NCBI GenBank assembly: GCA_907163375.1
Contig: CAJQUW010008020.1
Span: 248,001-312,000, forward strand
Length of the DNA stretch: 64,000 nt
Source: Prostheceraeus crozeri
Lineage: Eukaryota; Platyhelminthes; Polycladida; Euryleptidae
Direction: 5' to 3'
Below the pieces are notes generated by a model. The model had not been told where the DNA came from and did not search any database. It saw only the letters and a program-made list of their open reading frames with translations. A program made the position numbers and the translations under genes. Below are positions 10,959-24,900 of the stretch, piece after piece (position 1 is the first letter of the stretch; every line of letters begins with the position of its first letter).

Positions 10959-11144
10959 TTATTCATCTATTTTGGTTGAAAAAGAAGCGATAATCTCCTG
11001 CTTCATGTCATTCAATAACCCTTCAAAAATGTCAATATTGCCATCATTTATGGAATTCGAGCGATTGTTCCGACTGCTCTTTCGTAAAGGTTGCTCCTCA
11101 TGATTGGAAGACATCACAACCGCACGTATGATAAACCTGAACAA
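10959..11144 (-). pseudogene. LINE A ORF1, N-terminal piece
   Basis: Minus-strand frame starting MSSNHEEQPLRKSSRNN, then IFEGLLNDMKQEIIASFSTK, an amphipathic helix typical of ORF1 N-termini. It stops at 10959. An FKSSILTEVSILSLSF stretch continues the same frame after that stop. Placement between LINE A's 5' leader and its ORF1 body supports the call. Sequence alone is weak evidence. Confidence 0.5.
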
Positions 11145-11658
11145 AAATTTACAGGTAAAAATTCAACACCAGACGTCTCGAACGAAGTTCCACGTCACAG
11201 ACCACTAGACTATCCACTTCGACGAACTAATTCTTGTCAGTACATAAATATAAGTTTATTCAGTAGTGAAAGTTAATGCCCTCAAACAGATATCTATGCC
11301 CAGGTGATATCAACACGTGACCAATGACGTCACACCAACACAGAAGTTTACAACCGGCAGCAAAGGTAAAATTAAAGCACTATTTTTAGAACCAAAGGCA
11401 ACGGCGAGATTCAATGGAATATTCACCGATCAGCAATGTCAGATATAATCAGCACAAAAACCACAGAACTCCTCAGATAACGACCAAACCAGACCAAAAT
11501 TGCAAAAACGAACCACACCAAGTAGAAGACCAGATCACGAGCAATCCAACGAACCAAAAAATTAAGGAAACCAACCTCAAAACACCACCAAACAAGCCAA
11601 AATTCACAAATCCACGAGACAGAGCGAGCGCACGTCCAACCAGCCACGCTGATTGAAA
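11145..11658 (-). other. LINE A 5' leader region
   Basis: Sequence between the ORF1 start and the TCATCTG duplication at 11659. It includes a Pro/Lys/Asn-rich plus-strand frame (11414-11656) that looks like compositional noise. Presumed 5' untranslated region with the internal promoter expected of LINEs; no promoter motif recognised. Confidence 0.45.
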
Positions 11659-12230
11659 TCATCTGCATATTTTATTATGATACTGCCTGCGATGACTGGT
11701 TTCAGGTCCGATAGAATCGTGGAGAGTGCATTTGGTCCAATTACCGATCCATGAACTACCACTGCATTGATGTCTGTTGTATGCAATATTTGCCCAGTCC
11801 ATGCATCTTATAGTTGCCTGCTGATGTGATGTATAAAAATCATCAATACATTGTAAATTTGGTCGGGGATTTTCAAATTGTCAAAGTTTTCAGGTATCTG
11901 TGATCTGTTTGCTGTTGCGAAAGCTTTCGAGAAGTATGTAAAATGTGACCATTGGAAGTGTTGTGATTCTCTAAAATTGTCATTAATTTACTTAGGATTG
12001 CTATCAAGGCTGCTATGGTGCTTCCTGTCGGTCGGAAAGCGAATTGATTGCCTAATTCAGTTCAATTGCCACATTGAAGTTTGATTAATGCATTGATTAA
12101 TTTATGAATTTCTTAGCTATGATTTTTTCGCAAAGCTTGCTGTGTCGAAAGCTTTCGAGAAGTATAATGTGGCCATTGCAGCTATATTTTATTCGTGCTG
12201 GACCATCGCCACATTTGATGCCTGCGACTA
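11659..12230 (-). mobile_element. LINE G, 5' part (RT fingers to motif C)
   Basis: Decayed minus-strand RT. QFAFRPTGSTIAALIAIL lies around 12000-12060 and FSKAFAT, the remains of motif A, around 11920. HGSVIGPNALSTILSDLKP (motif B) is followed by IIIKYADD (motif C) ending at LINE A's border. It continues at 2740-3454 as DETYLIVPP. Repeated CTTCTCGAAAGCTTTCG words (about 11918-11935 and 12150-12166) suggest a small internal duplication. Several frameshifts. Confidence 0.72.
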
Positions 12231-14997
12231 GGGTTTCTGCGTGAATCTACTCAAGAATTATGAAGATTATGATCCTTCATAGGCGGGCTACCTAGAGACT
12301 TGAATTTCTAGGATTCGAATATTGTGTGCTCACAACCACGTGGCTCAAATCGAAAATAACTTGAAAATATACCGAGCTTGAAACTATTGGAATAGTATAT
12401 ACTTCTGATGAATATATGATCATTAAAAGAAGAGCAAATTCTCAAAAATTTCAAAAAGAATGCAAAAGCGACATTTTTCCATACTACGCATTAATGTCAT
12501 TACATCATTGCAATACAAAAAATATACAACGCTGAAATCAAATGTTCTTAATTGGCAAGCTTTCTATATTCAGGATTTCACCGATATCGCTCGTGTAGTT
12601 GCAAATTGTCCTTGTTGATAGAACTTTTCATAATTAAGATGCAAGTAGCATTTCTTGGATTTCATCCACTTAAAATATATATTAGAATCAAAATTCATAA
12701 AATATATTTTTATAACTTCTAATAAGCCACACCTAGAAATGTGTACAGTTTTATCGTGTCGCTTTAAAGAAATAATTTTGTGACTTTAACAGTAGTATAA
12801 GTAGTCCATTCCCTCCCGTTAGTGTATTAAGTTAAGAATATATACGAAGCTTAATACTTCAGAATTTAGTTATTTGAGGTCTCTAGAATAACATATCAAA
12901 TTTACAAGAATCTATATCGAGGAATTTTGTAGAAGGATGCAAAATTTCTGGATATGTTTTTCAAGTATCTTTTTTCTGGAAAATTCGCAAATTAAAATTG
13001 ATTTTAACTCTACAGATCCAAGTTAGATCGAAGAGTTAGTAGTAAGGAGTCAAGTTGAACCAAAGTAAGTATATAAGGGAGGTATGGAATCAATGGTTGA
13101 TTTGTGGCGACAGCTATGATATTACTTTTTCGCCAGCTCTTATAAGCAGTTTTATCTGATATCGCAATTGACAACAGAATAGTATTGAAATATTGAATAG
13201 AAGGGGCTGAATAGCTATGTCAAAACTATGAAGTAGTGAAAAATTACATAGGTATCCGTAGACATCTAGAAGACAAAAACATGAGATGAAGATCCATTTC
13301 TATGGTTAAAATTCTAAATTTGATTTGGCATAGAAATTAATTGATTATTAAGGTATAGACGACTACAAACCACTCTATACGATTAAAGGAGGGGGATGGG
13401 GGTATTTATGATTGCATTCATGTACTGTATATGAACGTGTTTACAAACTTTTGCCCACTGAACATCTGAAGATCTTTGTATCGAATCTAGAAATATTTCG
13501 TTTTCTTATTGATGACCAGTTGTACATACATTCATTGATCAGTTTTAGATTTCCATTCATGAATGTATGTTGGAAACATGATGGACCTTACCTACATTAT
13601 ATACTATTTTAGTCCTAATTTTTTCATCTGATTATGAAAGCATCCTATGTGAAATTTAATAATTATCTTATTGACATCCTAACATCTCATTTTCTTCTTA
13701 CATCAGAGTATTCCCTTGTATTTCCTTCTATGATCAATAGCAGTATTTGATGATCCGTGTTGAGATAACAATTTATAATGAAATAGTCAAATTCTGAAAT
13801 GTTGCAATAAATTATTGATGTATCACGTAAATGACTGTTTTTGTTAGTGATGAAATAATGAAAAATGATGAATGACGCTCCAGCCTTAAGCTGCAGATAC
13901 ATTGTATTAATTGCATTCGAGTATATTGAGCAATTAATACAATAGTTCCTCGGCTTTCGGCAAATCACTGAAAAGTAAAATTATATTCACAACAGAAAAA
14001 GGAAAGCAACACGAAACATTCAGATGCAGATGAAAGCATTTGGGACGCAGATTTGATTTCATCGGTTGGAACATCATAGGCTGCATCAATTCACAAAAGG
14101 CCTTCAACCGAAATTTGTATTATAAAGCTATATAGAATAAGCCACAAAACGTTTCACTTTTGGTTAGATCACTTGAGCCAATCAAATTTCGAGTGCTGTT
14201 CATTCAAGTTTTTGTCTAGACGTTGTGAATAGTTATCAATTAATTCCACCGTACATGTTCATCTGACATCGGTATTAAGCATTTCAAAGTGCAGTATAAA
14301 GTATTGAATACTGATTGCCTCATACTGCTTCACGATGTTGACAAAAATGCACATACATAGGGATGATCAAAAGTAACTTCCTAAAGCATTATTTCAATTA
14401 TATTTCAATATTTCAATTTCAATACTCCAAGAAAGTAATAGACATATGAATATCATTTTTTCGTGACGGAAATTTACTGGGCATTCAAGCTCATGACAAA
14501 TTATTTTTGGCAGCAAAATCTCTCAGAATTTTTATTATTTCGATGTGAATACCCCGCTGTTGCTCCTCTTGCGAATATGTAGGCTATCTTTATTTTAACA
14601 AATAATGTTTCACCTATAGGCCTACTAATAATTGCTTCAGCATGACTTCGAAAATGTTCGGTGCGAGCAGGTGAGTGCAGCGCACACCCATAAAAAAATC
14701 ATTGTTTTTATGAGCTAACATCATAAAGTAAACGTAGCGTAGTTGGACATTTTCAAATCATGATAAATATAAATTTCGGTTGAAGAAACAGCTTTTCTAA
14801 ATTGATCAAAATTTGATTATTAAGCTTCTGTTAAAGGCTTAAATAAAAAATATTGCAACAAACGTGTCAGACTCATCACAATACAAGTTTGTAGGTATTC
14901 GATTCATCTAACGGCCGATATAGTACAACCAATTGTGATGTAATCAACTAGATCTGTAAGTCACCAGTACCACAAATTGGTTACCTACCACTGACGA
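12231..14997. other. no recognised gene
   Basis: About 2.8 kb of AT-rich sequence. Open frames here (13412-13612, 13687-13968) have no family resemblance, no domain motifs and no convincing splice pairs. Confidence 0.4.
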
Positions 14998-14999
14998 TA

Positions 15000-15622
15000 C
15001 TTATGGGTTGTCTCCCCCCTCAGGTTTTCTAATTTGTCTAAAATCTACTGATAATCAATCGTCACTACACTTCGGGTACACGTACTCAAGCATGTTTTCT
15101 ACCTACATGCAAAATTTTATGTAGATCGGACAAGTACTTTTTGTATTAGATACAATAACGTGAAGTGTAGCGATGTCAACAGCTTGCTTGATGTGACTTC
15201 GTCTGTTCGACGCATCATTGCTACTCGTGTGTGCATTGTTCTCTCTCCCTCTTCGTCTCATCCACTGCAATTTGAAATCTTCTCACGACCACTACCTTGC
15301 CATACCTTTATTAAGCCAAGCATATTAATATAAGGGATGTGGCCTGGTCATCATCGCTTGACGAGTTGTCGTGAGATGACTTTGTTAACCTCAAGTGTTT
15401 TCTGTTCAGACGATGAGGTCACTGACAAGTCAGATCAAGTTATCGGCATCGCTGCACTTTAAGTTATCGCTCCTAATTTAAAAAGGACCTCTTCGAATTG
15501 CCTAAAACTTGGTATGTGGCTAGAAAATACACTTACTTACGTGTGTTTAAAGTTTTGTAACGATTGATTTATTTTAGCAGATTTAAGACAAATTTGAAAA
15601 CGTGGGGGAGATAACCCATAAG
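15000..15622. mobile_element. MITE with TA target duplication
   Basis: Inverted termini CTTATGGGTTGTCTCCCCC (15000-) and its complement ending at 15622, with TA directly outside both ends (14998-14999, 15623-15624). Similarity between arms extends about 70 bp (to a CTAAAATCTAC-like word). 623 bp and non-coding. TA flanks suggest mobilisation by a Tc1/mariner-type transposase. Confidence 0.78.
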
Positions 15623-15624
15623 TA

Positions 15625-17137
15625 CACCACTGACACAAGTCATCATGTCATAGTGAGCAATATAACATACATGTACATATTGACAAACATACATACATAT
15701 TGAGCAAATAAATAGATTTCTTACCAACAATGTCTGATTCGCCCTAGTTCGCCGCATGTCAAAAAAGCTTCATCCGAATAACTAAGCAAAGGAATCAATG
15801 CCCGCTTTATTGAATTTTGAATATGCCTACTGAATATGCCTACATTTTAGAATTTTGAATATGCCTACTCCTAGAGATTAAACAAGTGCATCAATTTGTA
15901 CCTTCTGATATGCCTACCACTGATCTCAAACATGTTGATTTCACATCAAATTAAAATCTGTACAATTACTGAAGAATAATGATGATCATGTAGAAATCGC
16001 GGACGAGCAGCGACTACGAATTGCCAAGAAGACAGAATCAGTATATCATTACATGTATATGCTAAAAATCTGTAAAATTTCCAATAAACACTATGAAACT
16101 TTGGTAACGTGTTCAGTAGACAACCACTTCTAAGAAGCAATTGCTTAATTCTAACGATGAATGCCTAAATAAATTATGCGGAATATTTGAAGTGATCATG
16201 CAAAACTGTAACCGTTCAGCAAAGACAGTTAATATTTCGACGAATTGTTGCGTCTGAAAACCTCACTGTATAGTTATGGCTGCTGGCACCCACTTTTACG
16301 TGGGAATAACTTGGCCTCAGTTGTCTGGTTATTTACACGCAACATTGCGTGTGAATAACCTCACGCCTTTCATATCGGATCAAATCAAGCCTTGTTGGCA
16401 ACTAAAAATTAATTTCATTTTTGCTAATTGAATTAAAGAACCGCCAATTTTTTTTTTTGAAAGTACTCTCACAAAAAGACTCTCTCAGCTGCCACTACTC
16501 TTTCTCTAATAGGCCTACTAAAATTGTTATTAAAGGGTGTTCGTTATCAAACATTGTAACTTGGAAGAAGCTTTTCGTATAACATTCATGATGCGGCAAA
16601 CTGGGTTGAATCGGATCAATAGTGCGAAATTGATCTTGCTGCCCAGTCATAATGGGCATGGCGGAATTCCAGAGAAATGTTGCTTGCTAATCGTCTATCG
16701 ATTGTTGTTTCCGGTATTTATGACTATTCCGTCGTGTGCCAGTTTTTCATCTTATTGCTTGAGAATCATGTTGACAGGCCATCATATCAATTGAATCAAA
16801 TAACTTAAATGTTGAAATGCGGAAGAGCTTAGAATTTTAGACATACTAAATATCTGTTGGACACTGTTGGTTTTGGACAATTCAGTCCCAGGCCCGGCCT
16901 GGAACGGGTACATTCAGAACTTTTCAGGTCCGAGCACAACCTTGGGCCAGTGTCGGACAGGCCCGCCCAAGACACGGCCAGGCTTCCAGCTCTGCGCACA
17001 CGCCACTTCAATCATCAGACAGCATCGAGCTACACAGAAAATATCTGTCTGGCGGCGGCCCTCGCATCTGTAGCAGTAAAAAAACAGGTTGCTTGATGCT
17101 TTTTTCTGTCTTATTTTAAAGCATTTAAATAGCGTCG
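15625..17137. other. no recognised gene
   Basis: Nothing supported. A GC-richer island at about 16860-17060 stands out in composition but shows no recognisable protein or RNA. Confidence 0.35.
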
Positions 17138-17440
17138 CACGGTGGATTTGAATTCGATTATCACCTAAAAAATCTCCAATGAAACGTTTCATATTTCCTT
17201 TACATACTTAGTCCATGTTGTCGAGAAATGACAATTTTAAAAAAATCATCGAGCTATTTTCGAGAAATTTCAAATTTTTGAATTTTTGAGTAGTATGAAA
17301 AAGAGCATTTTTAAATTTTTCATAAGATCTCCAAAGAAGCTATTTGCATGTTTTGAACATACCATGTAAGCACACTTGAGAAATATCAATCTTGCAAATT
17401 TTCATCGAGCTATTCCCAAGAAAATTCAAATTCTCAATCC
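17138..17440 (+). repeat. left long terminal inverted repeat
   Basis: Pairs in inverted orientation with 27745-28079. Two core units (around 17250 and 17405), each followed by a FFxxLNFL-poor AT-rich spacer containing GAGTAGTATGAAAA in the first. Confidence 0.75.
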
Positions 17441-17449
17441 TTTATACGA

Positions 17450-19066
17450 GAAATTCTATTAATTTTAGAATTTCTAGCCACGAATATTTTCTAAGCATCT
17501 TATTTCTCTGGTTGCAGTAGATTACAATTGTCATAACTTGACTTGCTTGATAATTTAAACTGCTGGTTAGATTATTTCATGATTTTTTGAAGCAATTCAA
17601 AAATGCATTGTACATTTATATGGCGAAGTGCGAACTCACAAATTATTGGATTGATTTCTCAGCTGGATAGGTTTCTTTCATGCCTTGTATTGTTGCATAC
17701 AACAATTCAGTACTGAAACATCATCTTTACGCGTGAAGATCTAAGAAAGTTGCAACATCCGGTACATTTCTTAGTTCCTTTGTCGCACTAGTTAAGTGTA
17801 TTTTGCTTTCCCGATTAACCAAATTCAGTGGCACTCTATGGTATTCTATGACACGCAATGGGAGTGCCATAGCACACTTTAACGTTCAATTGAACTCTAT
17901 TGGATCCAATTGCACTGGAAGTGGGAAAATATGAGTGCCATAGAAGCTATCCAAAAGAAGCAAACGCGCAGCGACAGTTTTGACTCCGTAATCTGACTTT
18001 GTCCAATGATATTGCAACATTTGCATGTTCAGTATAATTTCAGATGCTTTTGGCATGTGCAACAGTCATTGTTAATCACATCCTTTGGTCGTGTCTCAGT
18101 GTCTCGTATTTTTATGAAAATCCGTCGTTTGTTGAATTAATCATCTTATCCGATTTGTCTCAACCATCACACCAATGGATTAAGTTCAATTGAAACGAAT
18201 TTATCATTTGTATAGTCCATCAGTCAAATCATCAAGTCCTCATTGTTTCAGCAATTCATTCACGCACTGTATTATTGAATTATGCAATTATTTAGATTTT
18301 TCGAGGTAGGAATTAGAACTACTGTATTATAAGATTTCTGTAGACAGTCTTATCTATTCCTCGTTCTATTGTCGTATGTGTAAAGTAGCCAGTTCAACAA
18401 TAGGTTCAAGTGCTATGCGATGTGGGCTATCACAGCACAAAAATTATTGCAAATTTGAATATTTTATTTGGATTTAATTATTCAGGATATTATTTAAAAA
18501 TCGTAGAACTTACTAAGCGAAGACCTACGCATACATTTATGCTATAAGTCTTGAAGATACGCTGTAATCACTTAAATGATGCAGCAGTTAGTTACATCGA
18601 AATTATAACATAATTTCTCTTATTTTAGATTCCGCTTGTTTCATAGTTTTCTCACTGGCCCAAGCATATCATCGTAAGTTATCTAGGGGTCTAGCAGTTA
18701 GTTCAAACAGCTGTGCAAATATCATCCAATGCTATACGCAAAGTTTTTAAGTAAACTATTTTGATTATGTTTTTAAATTTCAGTTAGGGTTGATCGGTTT
18801 CTTTCAACGAGTCTGCTGCGTCTTCTGAGAAATCCACGTTCGGTAAAATCCTCGAATCGGTGTTTTAAGCCATGAAGTAAGTTATCAAGTCCTCGGTGTT
18901 CTAACAATTTATACACTACTATCTGAAAGAATTATAGTCCAATTATTTTTGGTCTTTTAGCTATCATTTAGAAAATCGTTATTTAATTTCACTTTCAAAA
19001 CCTTTGATATGTATTCTATCAGGTTGACTCCACTGTTAATTCTAAAGATTCTAAGATTTCCAAATA
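17450..19066. other. no recognised gene
   Basis: Apart from the CCCGATTAACC arm at 17810 and its CCATAG-rich neighbourhood (to ~17960), nothing supported. Confidence 0.35.
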
Positions 19067-19413
19067 GCAAGTTAGTGAAATTTTGACGGGCATTCATAAA
19101 ATATCACTTTAAACACACTGATGCTGGCAAATTGCCTAAGTTACTGCACCTGCAATAATTAATATGATAATATAAAATTTAATATTTAAAAAAATAAAAA
19201 TTTAATATAAAAACTGCTTTTAGCAAACACAATGTAAATGGAATAAGAAAACATTGTTTTCAATATTAAAAATCAAATAGGACTATTTAATTATTCTATT
19301 TACATTGTGTATGCAAAAAGTTATTATTAATTATTGCAGGTGCACTTACTTAGGCGATTTGCCAGCAGTGTGTTTAAAGTGATATTTAATGAATCGAAAT
19401 TTCACTAACTTGC
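19067..19413. mobile_element. palindromic MITE with TA target duplication
   Basis: Almost the whole 347 bp folds back on itself. Termini are GCAAGTTAGTGAAATTT and complement, with TA outside both ends. Arms share ATATCACTTTAAACACAC, TGCACCTGCAATAATTAAT and ACACAATGTAAAT. Non-coding, of Tc1/mariner MITE type. Confidence 0.82.
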
Positions 19414-19415
19414 TA

Positions 19416-21900
19416 ATTGCAAATCCCAAATTTACCCAGGCATGGCTGCAACCTTAAATAGGGAGTTGTGTCGATCTTGTGAGATGTGAACTAGGCCTGC
19501 TGATGATTCCTGATTTTGGATGAAATAGCAGCTATTCAGATCTGTTTCAATTATTTTCAACTGAGGATGCAACTCAATATTTAATTATTCTACCTCCCAA
19601 CTTTAGGTAGATTATTATCGTTGTCATTATTCCAGTTCAGTCATAACATTTTGCGATAGATAGTGTGTTATAGTCATATTTCTCTGTTACAACATTAACA
19701 GTATTTTAACATAAGTTGTTCGCAATTCGTACATGTATTCATCTCAGATCGACTAATTTCAACAATCTTTTTTTAATAGCATGATTAAAGATCAGACATG
19801 TCTTTCTTTCATATAAAAGTAACAAATTTTTTTAAGCACCGGTGATAGAGTTGTCAATGCGGGTGCGTATCAGCAAATCCAATGTGCTAAATCAATGTAT
19901 TTTTCTGAGAATTTACTTTTAATGAGTATTGGAAATAGTAAAAGAATTATTCAAAAGTGTGTTTGTCTGTCGATTTATTCTCAAGAGCTAATTTCATTTC
20001 ATAAAGATCAATCAATCATTTCAAGATCTAGATGCAAAAGATATGGTGATTAGTGTCTAAGGCTTATGTTTTTAGATCAAATTTGTTGCTTGACATGTTT
20101 GGTGCTTGTAGATAGCTAATTGAGAAGTGTTTCAATTTCTTTGTTCTAATGTGAACGAGGCCGCTTAATACTGCCAATCCAAGTTTTGAAAAAAATCACA
20201 TTTTTCTTCATAGAAATGAAGAAGGAAAAAACGAAGAGGAAATGATATTTGCAAGCATGGAAATTATGTGTTAAAAATCAGTTCTGTGTACCTACTTGTT
20301 TAAAACATAGTAATATATGAACTTACAGTGATTACGATTAAGCAATGATTCACATCTATATCAATCACATATCGATGTGAATAACTCCACGTTTAAAAAT
20401 ATATTCTTCATCAAAATATTGACCTCTGTAAAAAATATTATCAAAACTGAAGACAAATGGATCCATTTTAGTTCGAAAATTAAAACCTGTAGTCAATTGT
20501 CAGATCAATTGTGAAGGGCTTGAACTAATTTTATACGAGCATGTGTTACGCAATATTTTAACTGGGAGTTGGGGAGAGTTGCGAAGTCAGCAGCACATGG
20601 CTTGAAGTCTCCCAGGACTTTGGGACCCAAAATTATTTAATTTCATTTAGTTGCTTTCAGACATAATTTTGAAAGAATTTCATATTTTCATGCACTTTTC
20701 TGGATGGTTCAGATTTTGCGGATTTTCATATTTAATATCCTGCTCCAGCAGTCTGATGAAAGATATCTTTCCACATGAATATCAGTAATAAGATCAGGAC
20801 TAGGATTCAGTTCTGTGATCCTGCAATTATTAAATTAATACTTTTCATCTATTAATACATTTCAAGACGGCCGCCTTAAATAAAGGAGTGTAAATTCCGA
20901 CATTTAGTTGTTCAGACAGGAAATAGATCACTATCAAGCAGCGTTTTACGTGTGCAGTGGTGGTCAGAAGGGGGGGATGCCGGGATGCATTCCCCCACCA
21001 GCCCAAAGTATTGTGATATAAAATATGAACATTCAATTTATCAATTTAACATCAGCATATTCTACATTTTAGCTTCCAAGCAATAATTTGGCAATGTATC
21101 TGCACTGAAATAGTACAAAAGTCGGACGGCAAAATGAACTCTATCTCGTTACATCATTTCCGCTTATATCACTGATTTAGAGCTTATCAACTTAGAGACA
21201 TGTAAAACCAAGGAATGTAGCGGCCTCCGCAATAGGTTTGTTTATCCTAGGCAGCTCAGATGTTGATGACCCGCTGTGATATTGCGCATCCTACATGATG
21301 CACTTGAATTAACAGATGTTCTGCCCATCAGCTCTGTGATGCAAGAAAGTTGACCAAGTGCTTTCAAATCCGTTCGACCCACGGACCTTCCACCCACAGC
21401 ATTGTCGGGAATCGGGATGCGATCTTGAAATAGATGTTAAAAATTTCCCGCTGTGGAGGTCATTGTGGGAATAGCGCATGATGAATAATGATATAAAACA
21501 CATCAAAGCAGTGAATACTACGAGCTTATCTTAGCTTATAAGTTAGCACATTCGACAGACACTTCTGTCCCACTTTGTGCCTATAATTATATTTCGGTTT
21601 TACATCATCAAATCTTATTAATTGAATAAGTGAAGAAATAGATCGTTAAAATGAGAGACTCTACAATTGAGAGTGTGTTGTGTCGATCGCCAGCAAATAA
21701 GTGATGCTTTCTATATTTGTCTTTATGCATGTATGTAATTAAGTATGCGCGATCCATTAATGTATTATTGAGATTAAATATGTACTAGCCATGATTCCCC
21801 TTTCTTTGTTATTCCCATGCTACAATTCCCATCAAACTGAGGTGACCGACTTTTCAAAGAAACAAAGAAGAGAATCTATTCTTTGTCTTTCACAACTTCA
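19416..21900. other. no recognised gene
   Basis: About 2.5 kb AT-rich. A G-tract (GGGGGG near 20970) is notable only as composition. No splice-supported exon or repeat recognised. Confidence 0.35.
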
Positions 21901-24900
21901 CCGGCAGCCGTAGCGAGAGGACGTCCAACGCTGCTCTCAGTTTGGCAATACGCACAAGACACTATCTTGTGATAACTTTCGCTGCGTCGACGAAACAATT
22001 GATATTTTTTTTACACCATCACACTCCTCTTCGACTAGACTATCCCATCCTGCTGGCAGTTACATCAAATTCACTTTACTTGTTATGGTAATTTCGAACC
22101 TTTCAAATTACTGGTGCTGAACCACAGACTCATGTCATCTCTGCTACCTCGCACAGCCACATCTTCCCTATTGTGACAAAGCGACCTTCCTTTCAACTTG
22201 CCATGTCAGTACCGGCCAGACCGAAATAAACGACCTACACAAGTAACCCTATGACGTCAACCAGACTGCGATACTCTCGTGCTGATATTTTGAATCAACA
22301 GCAAAGTTTCCCCATCAAACGCCAACTGAGACGCAAATTGTGGTACTACAACCTCCTGCGATCGCCTGCGAACTGTGTGCCTGTGACTCACTCTGTTACC
22401 AATATAGCTGACGAAATCTCTCCTACCGCGCTTCACCCAATTAAAGCAAACAACCGTGCAGGCGACTTACATGGACGCGTATGTGAGACTAAAGATAGAA
22501 GGAGAATTCCAGTTTGGATTTCCCCTAGCCGTCAAATCGACTGTGCTTTCACACACCGAAGTAAAGCGGGTATCAATCCTAAAAACTTGATTGAAATAAA
22601 AACGTCGGCCAATTCTATCTCTACGCAATATCGCACAGAACCGACATGGCCTCCAAATATCTTGTACTGCAACGCTAGGTCCGTGAGATACAAAACGCCG
22701 GAACTACACGCCTGTGCCATAGCCAACAACGCGGAAATCATTGCAGTCACAGAAAGCTGGCTAAACAATAACATTGACGACGAAACAGTCAGCATCCCTA
22801 ATTTCAAAATTGTGAGAAATGACAGACCTGACCGCGTAGGAGGTGGTGTTTGCCTATACATCAGAGACGACCTCACTTTCAAACTATCTTCCACCTTAAC
22901 GACAAACACTATATCCATATTATGCGTGACCATTTGTTACTCTTCGAAATCAATAGTTGTCGTGGTCGTATATCACCTTCCGAACGCAGAAGATTATACA
23001 ACACTTGATTTCCTAAACAACTATATCTCCAGTGAGATTAAGGAGACCTTAAACATAGTGATCGTTGGTGATTTCAACAGCCTCAAACATGACGAGCTCG
23101 CAGAGACCCATAACCTCAACCAAATTGTGAACTTTCCAACGAGGAAAGAGGCTCACCTAGACCTGATCTTCTGCGACCTTCCCACTTCAACATGGAGAAT
23201 TTCGAAACTGAGTCCCATAAGTCGTGGAGACCACGCATGCATTTCAGTGACCAGATATCCTCGGCGACAAATCAAACTCCACCTCACCAAGACCACTGTG
23301 AAAGAAGACAAGGAAAAGGCATTGCGTTTGCTGGTCGAACAGGACTGGGGTGACATCATGACTGAAAACGACGTAGACAAGCAAGTATTGTTATTAAACA
23401 GCACCATTAGCCAAGTATTAAATCAGTCACGCCACTATGTAACAATTTCATCAGTGCAACAATCTCCATGGATAGATGAGACCATTCTAAAATGGAGACG
23501 GGCCAAGACAGCAGCATTCCGGCAGCGAAACATGAACAAAGTTGCTTTCTTCAATAACCTCATCAATGAGCGAATAACAACAAAAAAGAAAAAATTTGTC
23601 AACTCGAAGCTGAACGGAGAGATCAAACCGAGGCAGTGGTGGAGAAACATCAACCTCCTGCTCAACAAACGCCAAACCGAGCAAAACCAAATTCCTAAAG
23701 CCATCCTCCTCGACGAAGAATGGCTCAGCCCAGAAGACTCAGCGGAAAGACTCAGTTCCTACTTCGCATCCACCGCGGACTGCCCACAACTGGGCAGCGA
23801 TCTGGAGTGTCCTTTCAACTCTCACCTACACCCTCCATCTGAATCTGAAGTGCTGAAACTACTAGAAGCCCTTGATAATAACAAATCGCCAGGCCTAACC
23901 AACATTCCATCTTAGCTACTCAAGCGAGGGAGGTACGCAATCATACGTCCTTTCATGTCCATAGTCAATAACATCTTCTCAACTTGCAACTTCCCTAATA
24001 CATGGAAAATAGCTAAAGTGCGTCCAATCCCGAAAAAGACTTGTCCTTCCAAAGCGACCGACTTCCGCCCGATATCCCTTCTCGAACCACTGTCGAAGAT
24101 CACTGAAAAACTAATCTGTAATCGTTACCGTCGTGAACTGACAAATCACCTTTCCAGCCAGCATGCTTACATCGCTGGAGGTGGCACTACATGCGCCCTG
24201 ATATCGATCTTCGACAAATGGACCAAAGCACTCGACGAAGGAGCTCCATATGTCAGCGCCATCATGGCAGACATGTCAAAGGCTTTCGATAAAATGCATC
24301 CTGACCGGCTACTGGCGAAGCAGAAAGAGTATGGAATCAGCCCCGCTCTCATCTCCTTAACTCGAAACTTCCTGACTAATCGACGAATAACAGTATTTTT
24401 CAAAGGCAGCTACTCGAACATCAAGGAAGTGCATGGAGGTGTGCCTCAGGGATCTGTGCTGGGTCCGTGGTTGTGGATCACGTACATCTCCGACCTTAAA
24501 CCTTGCACTAACTATGACCTTTATGCTGATGATGTAACGATGTCCATCCTAGAAAGGAACGAAACTGCCATCAGGGAATCTGCCCAAAACTCCATCAACA
24601 ACATCACTCAATGGTGCATCCAAAACCACATGTCCCTGAACAGTAATAAAACGGTCGAGATGATCATCACCGCAAGATCAGATAGAAAAGTCCAGCCCCT
24701 ATCAATCAACGGAAACGCTATAATCAAACAGGTGAATGAAATCAAGCTCCTCGGCGTAACAACTGACAGGCATCTCACATTCACCAAGCACGTTGAGAAC
24801 TGTCGCAGAAAGGGAAACCAACGAATATTCTGGTTGAGGACATTAAAGAAACACGGAGGCAGTGACACCGGACTGATCCAATTATACCAGTCAAACATTC

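Larger units (their letters stand above)
3455..11658 (-). mobile_element. LINE A, near-full-length non-LTR retrotransposon with two nested insertions
   Basis: Minus-strand LINE bounded by the 7-bp duplication TCATCTG (3448-3454 and 11659-11665). It ends 3' in a short CT-rich tail (3455-3475) and carries 5' leader sequence (about 11145-11658), ORF1 (two pieces) and ORF2 (several pieces). LINE B (6031-9067, plus strand) sits in its endonuclease domain and a Penelope-like element (about 9790-10880, plus strand) in its ORF1. Removing both leaves about 4.1 kb, a normal full-length size for a two-ORF LINE. Its ORF1/ORF2 layout and tail match LINE B, so both belong to one lineage, of CR1/L2/Jockey-like type (clade not resolvable by eye). 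Confidence 0.82.

Noticed and set aside
11414-11656. Plus-strand Pro/Lys/Asn-rich open frame
   Set aside because: Composition-driven, within LINE A's 5' leader, no motif.
13687-13968. Minus-strand 93-codon frame
   Set aside because: Ile/Tyr/Asn-rich, typical of AT-rich chance frames; no neighbour or splice support.
16857-17096. Overlapping open frames on both strands in a GC-rich patch
   Set aside because: Openness follows from base composition. No motif or splice context.
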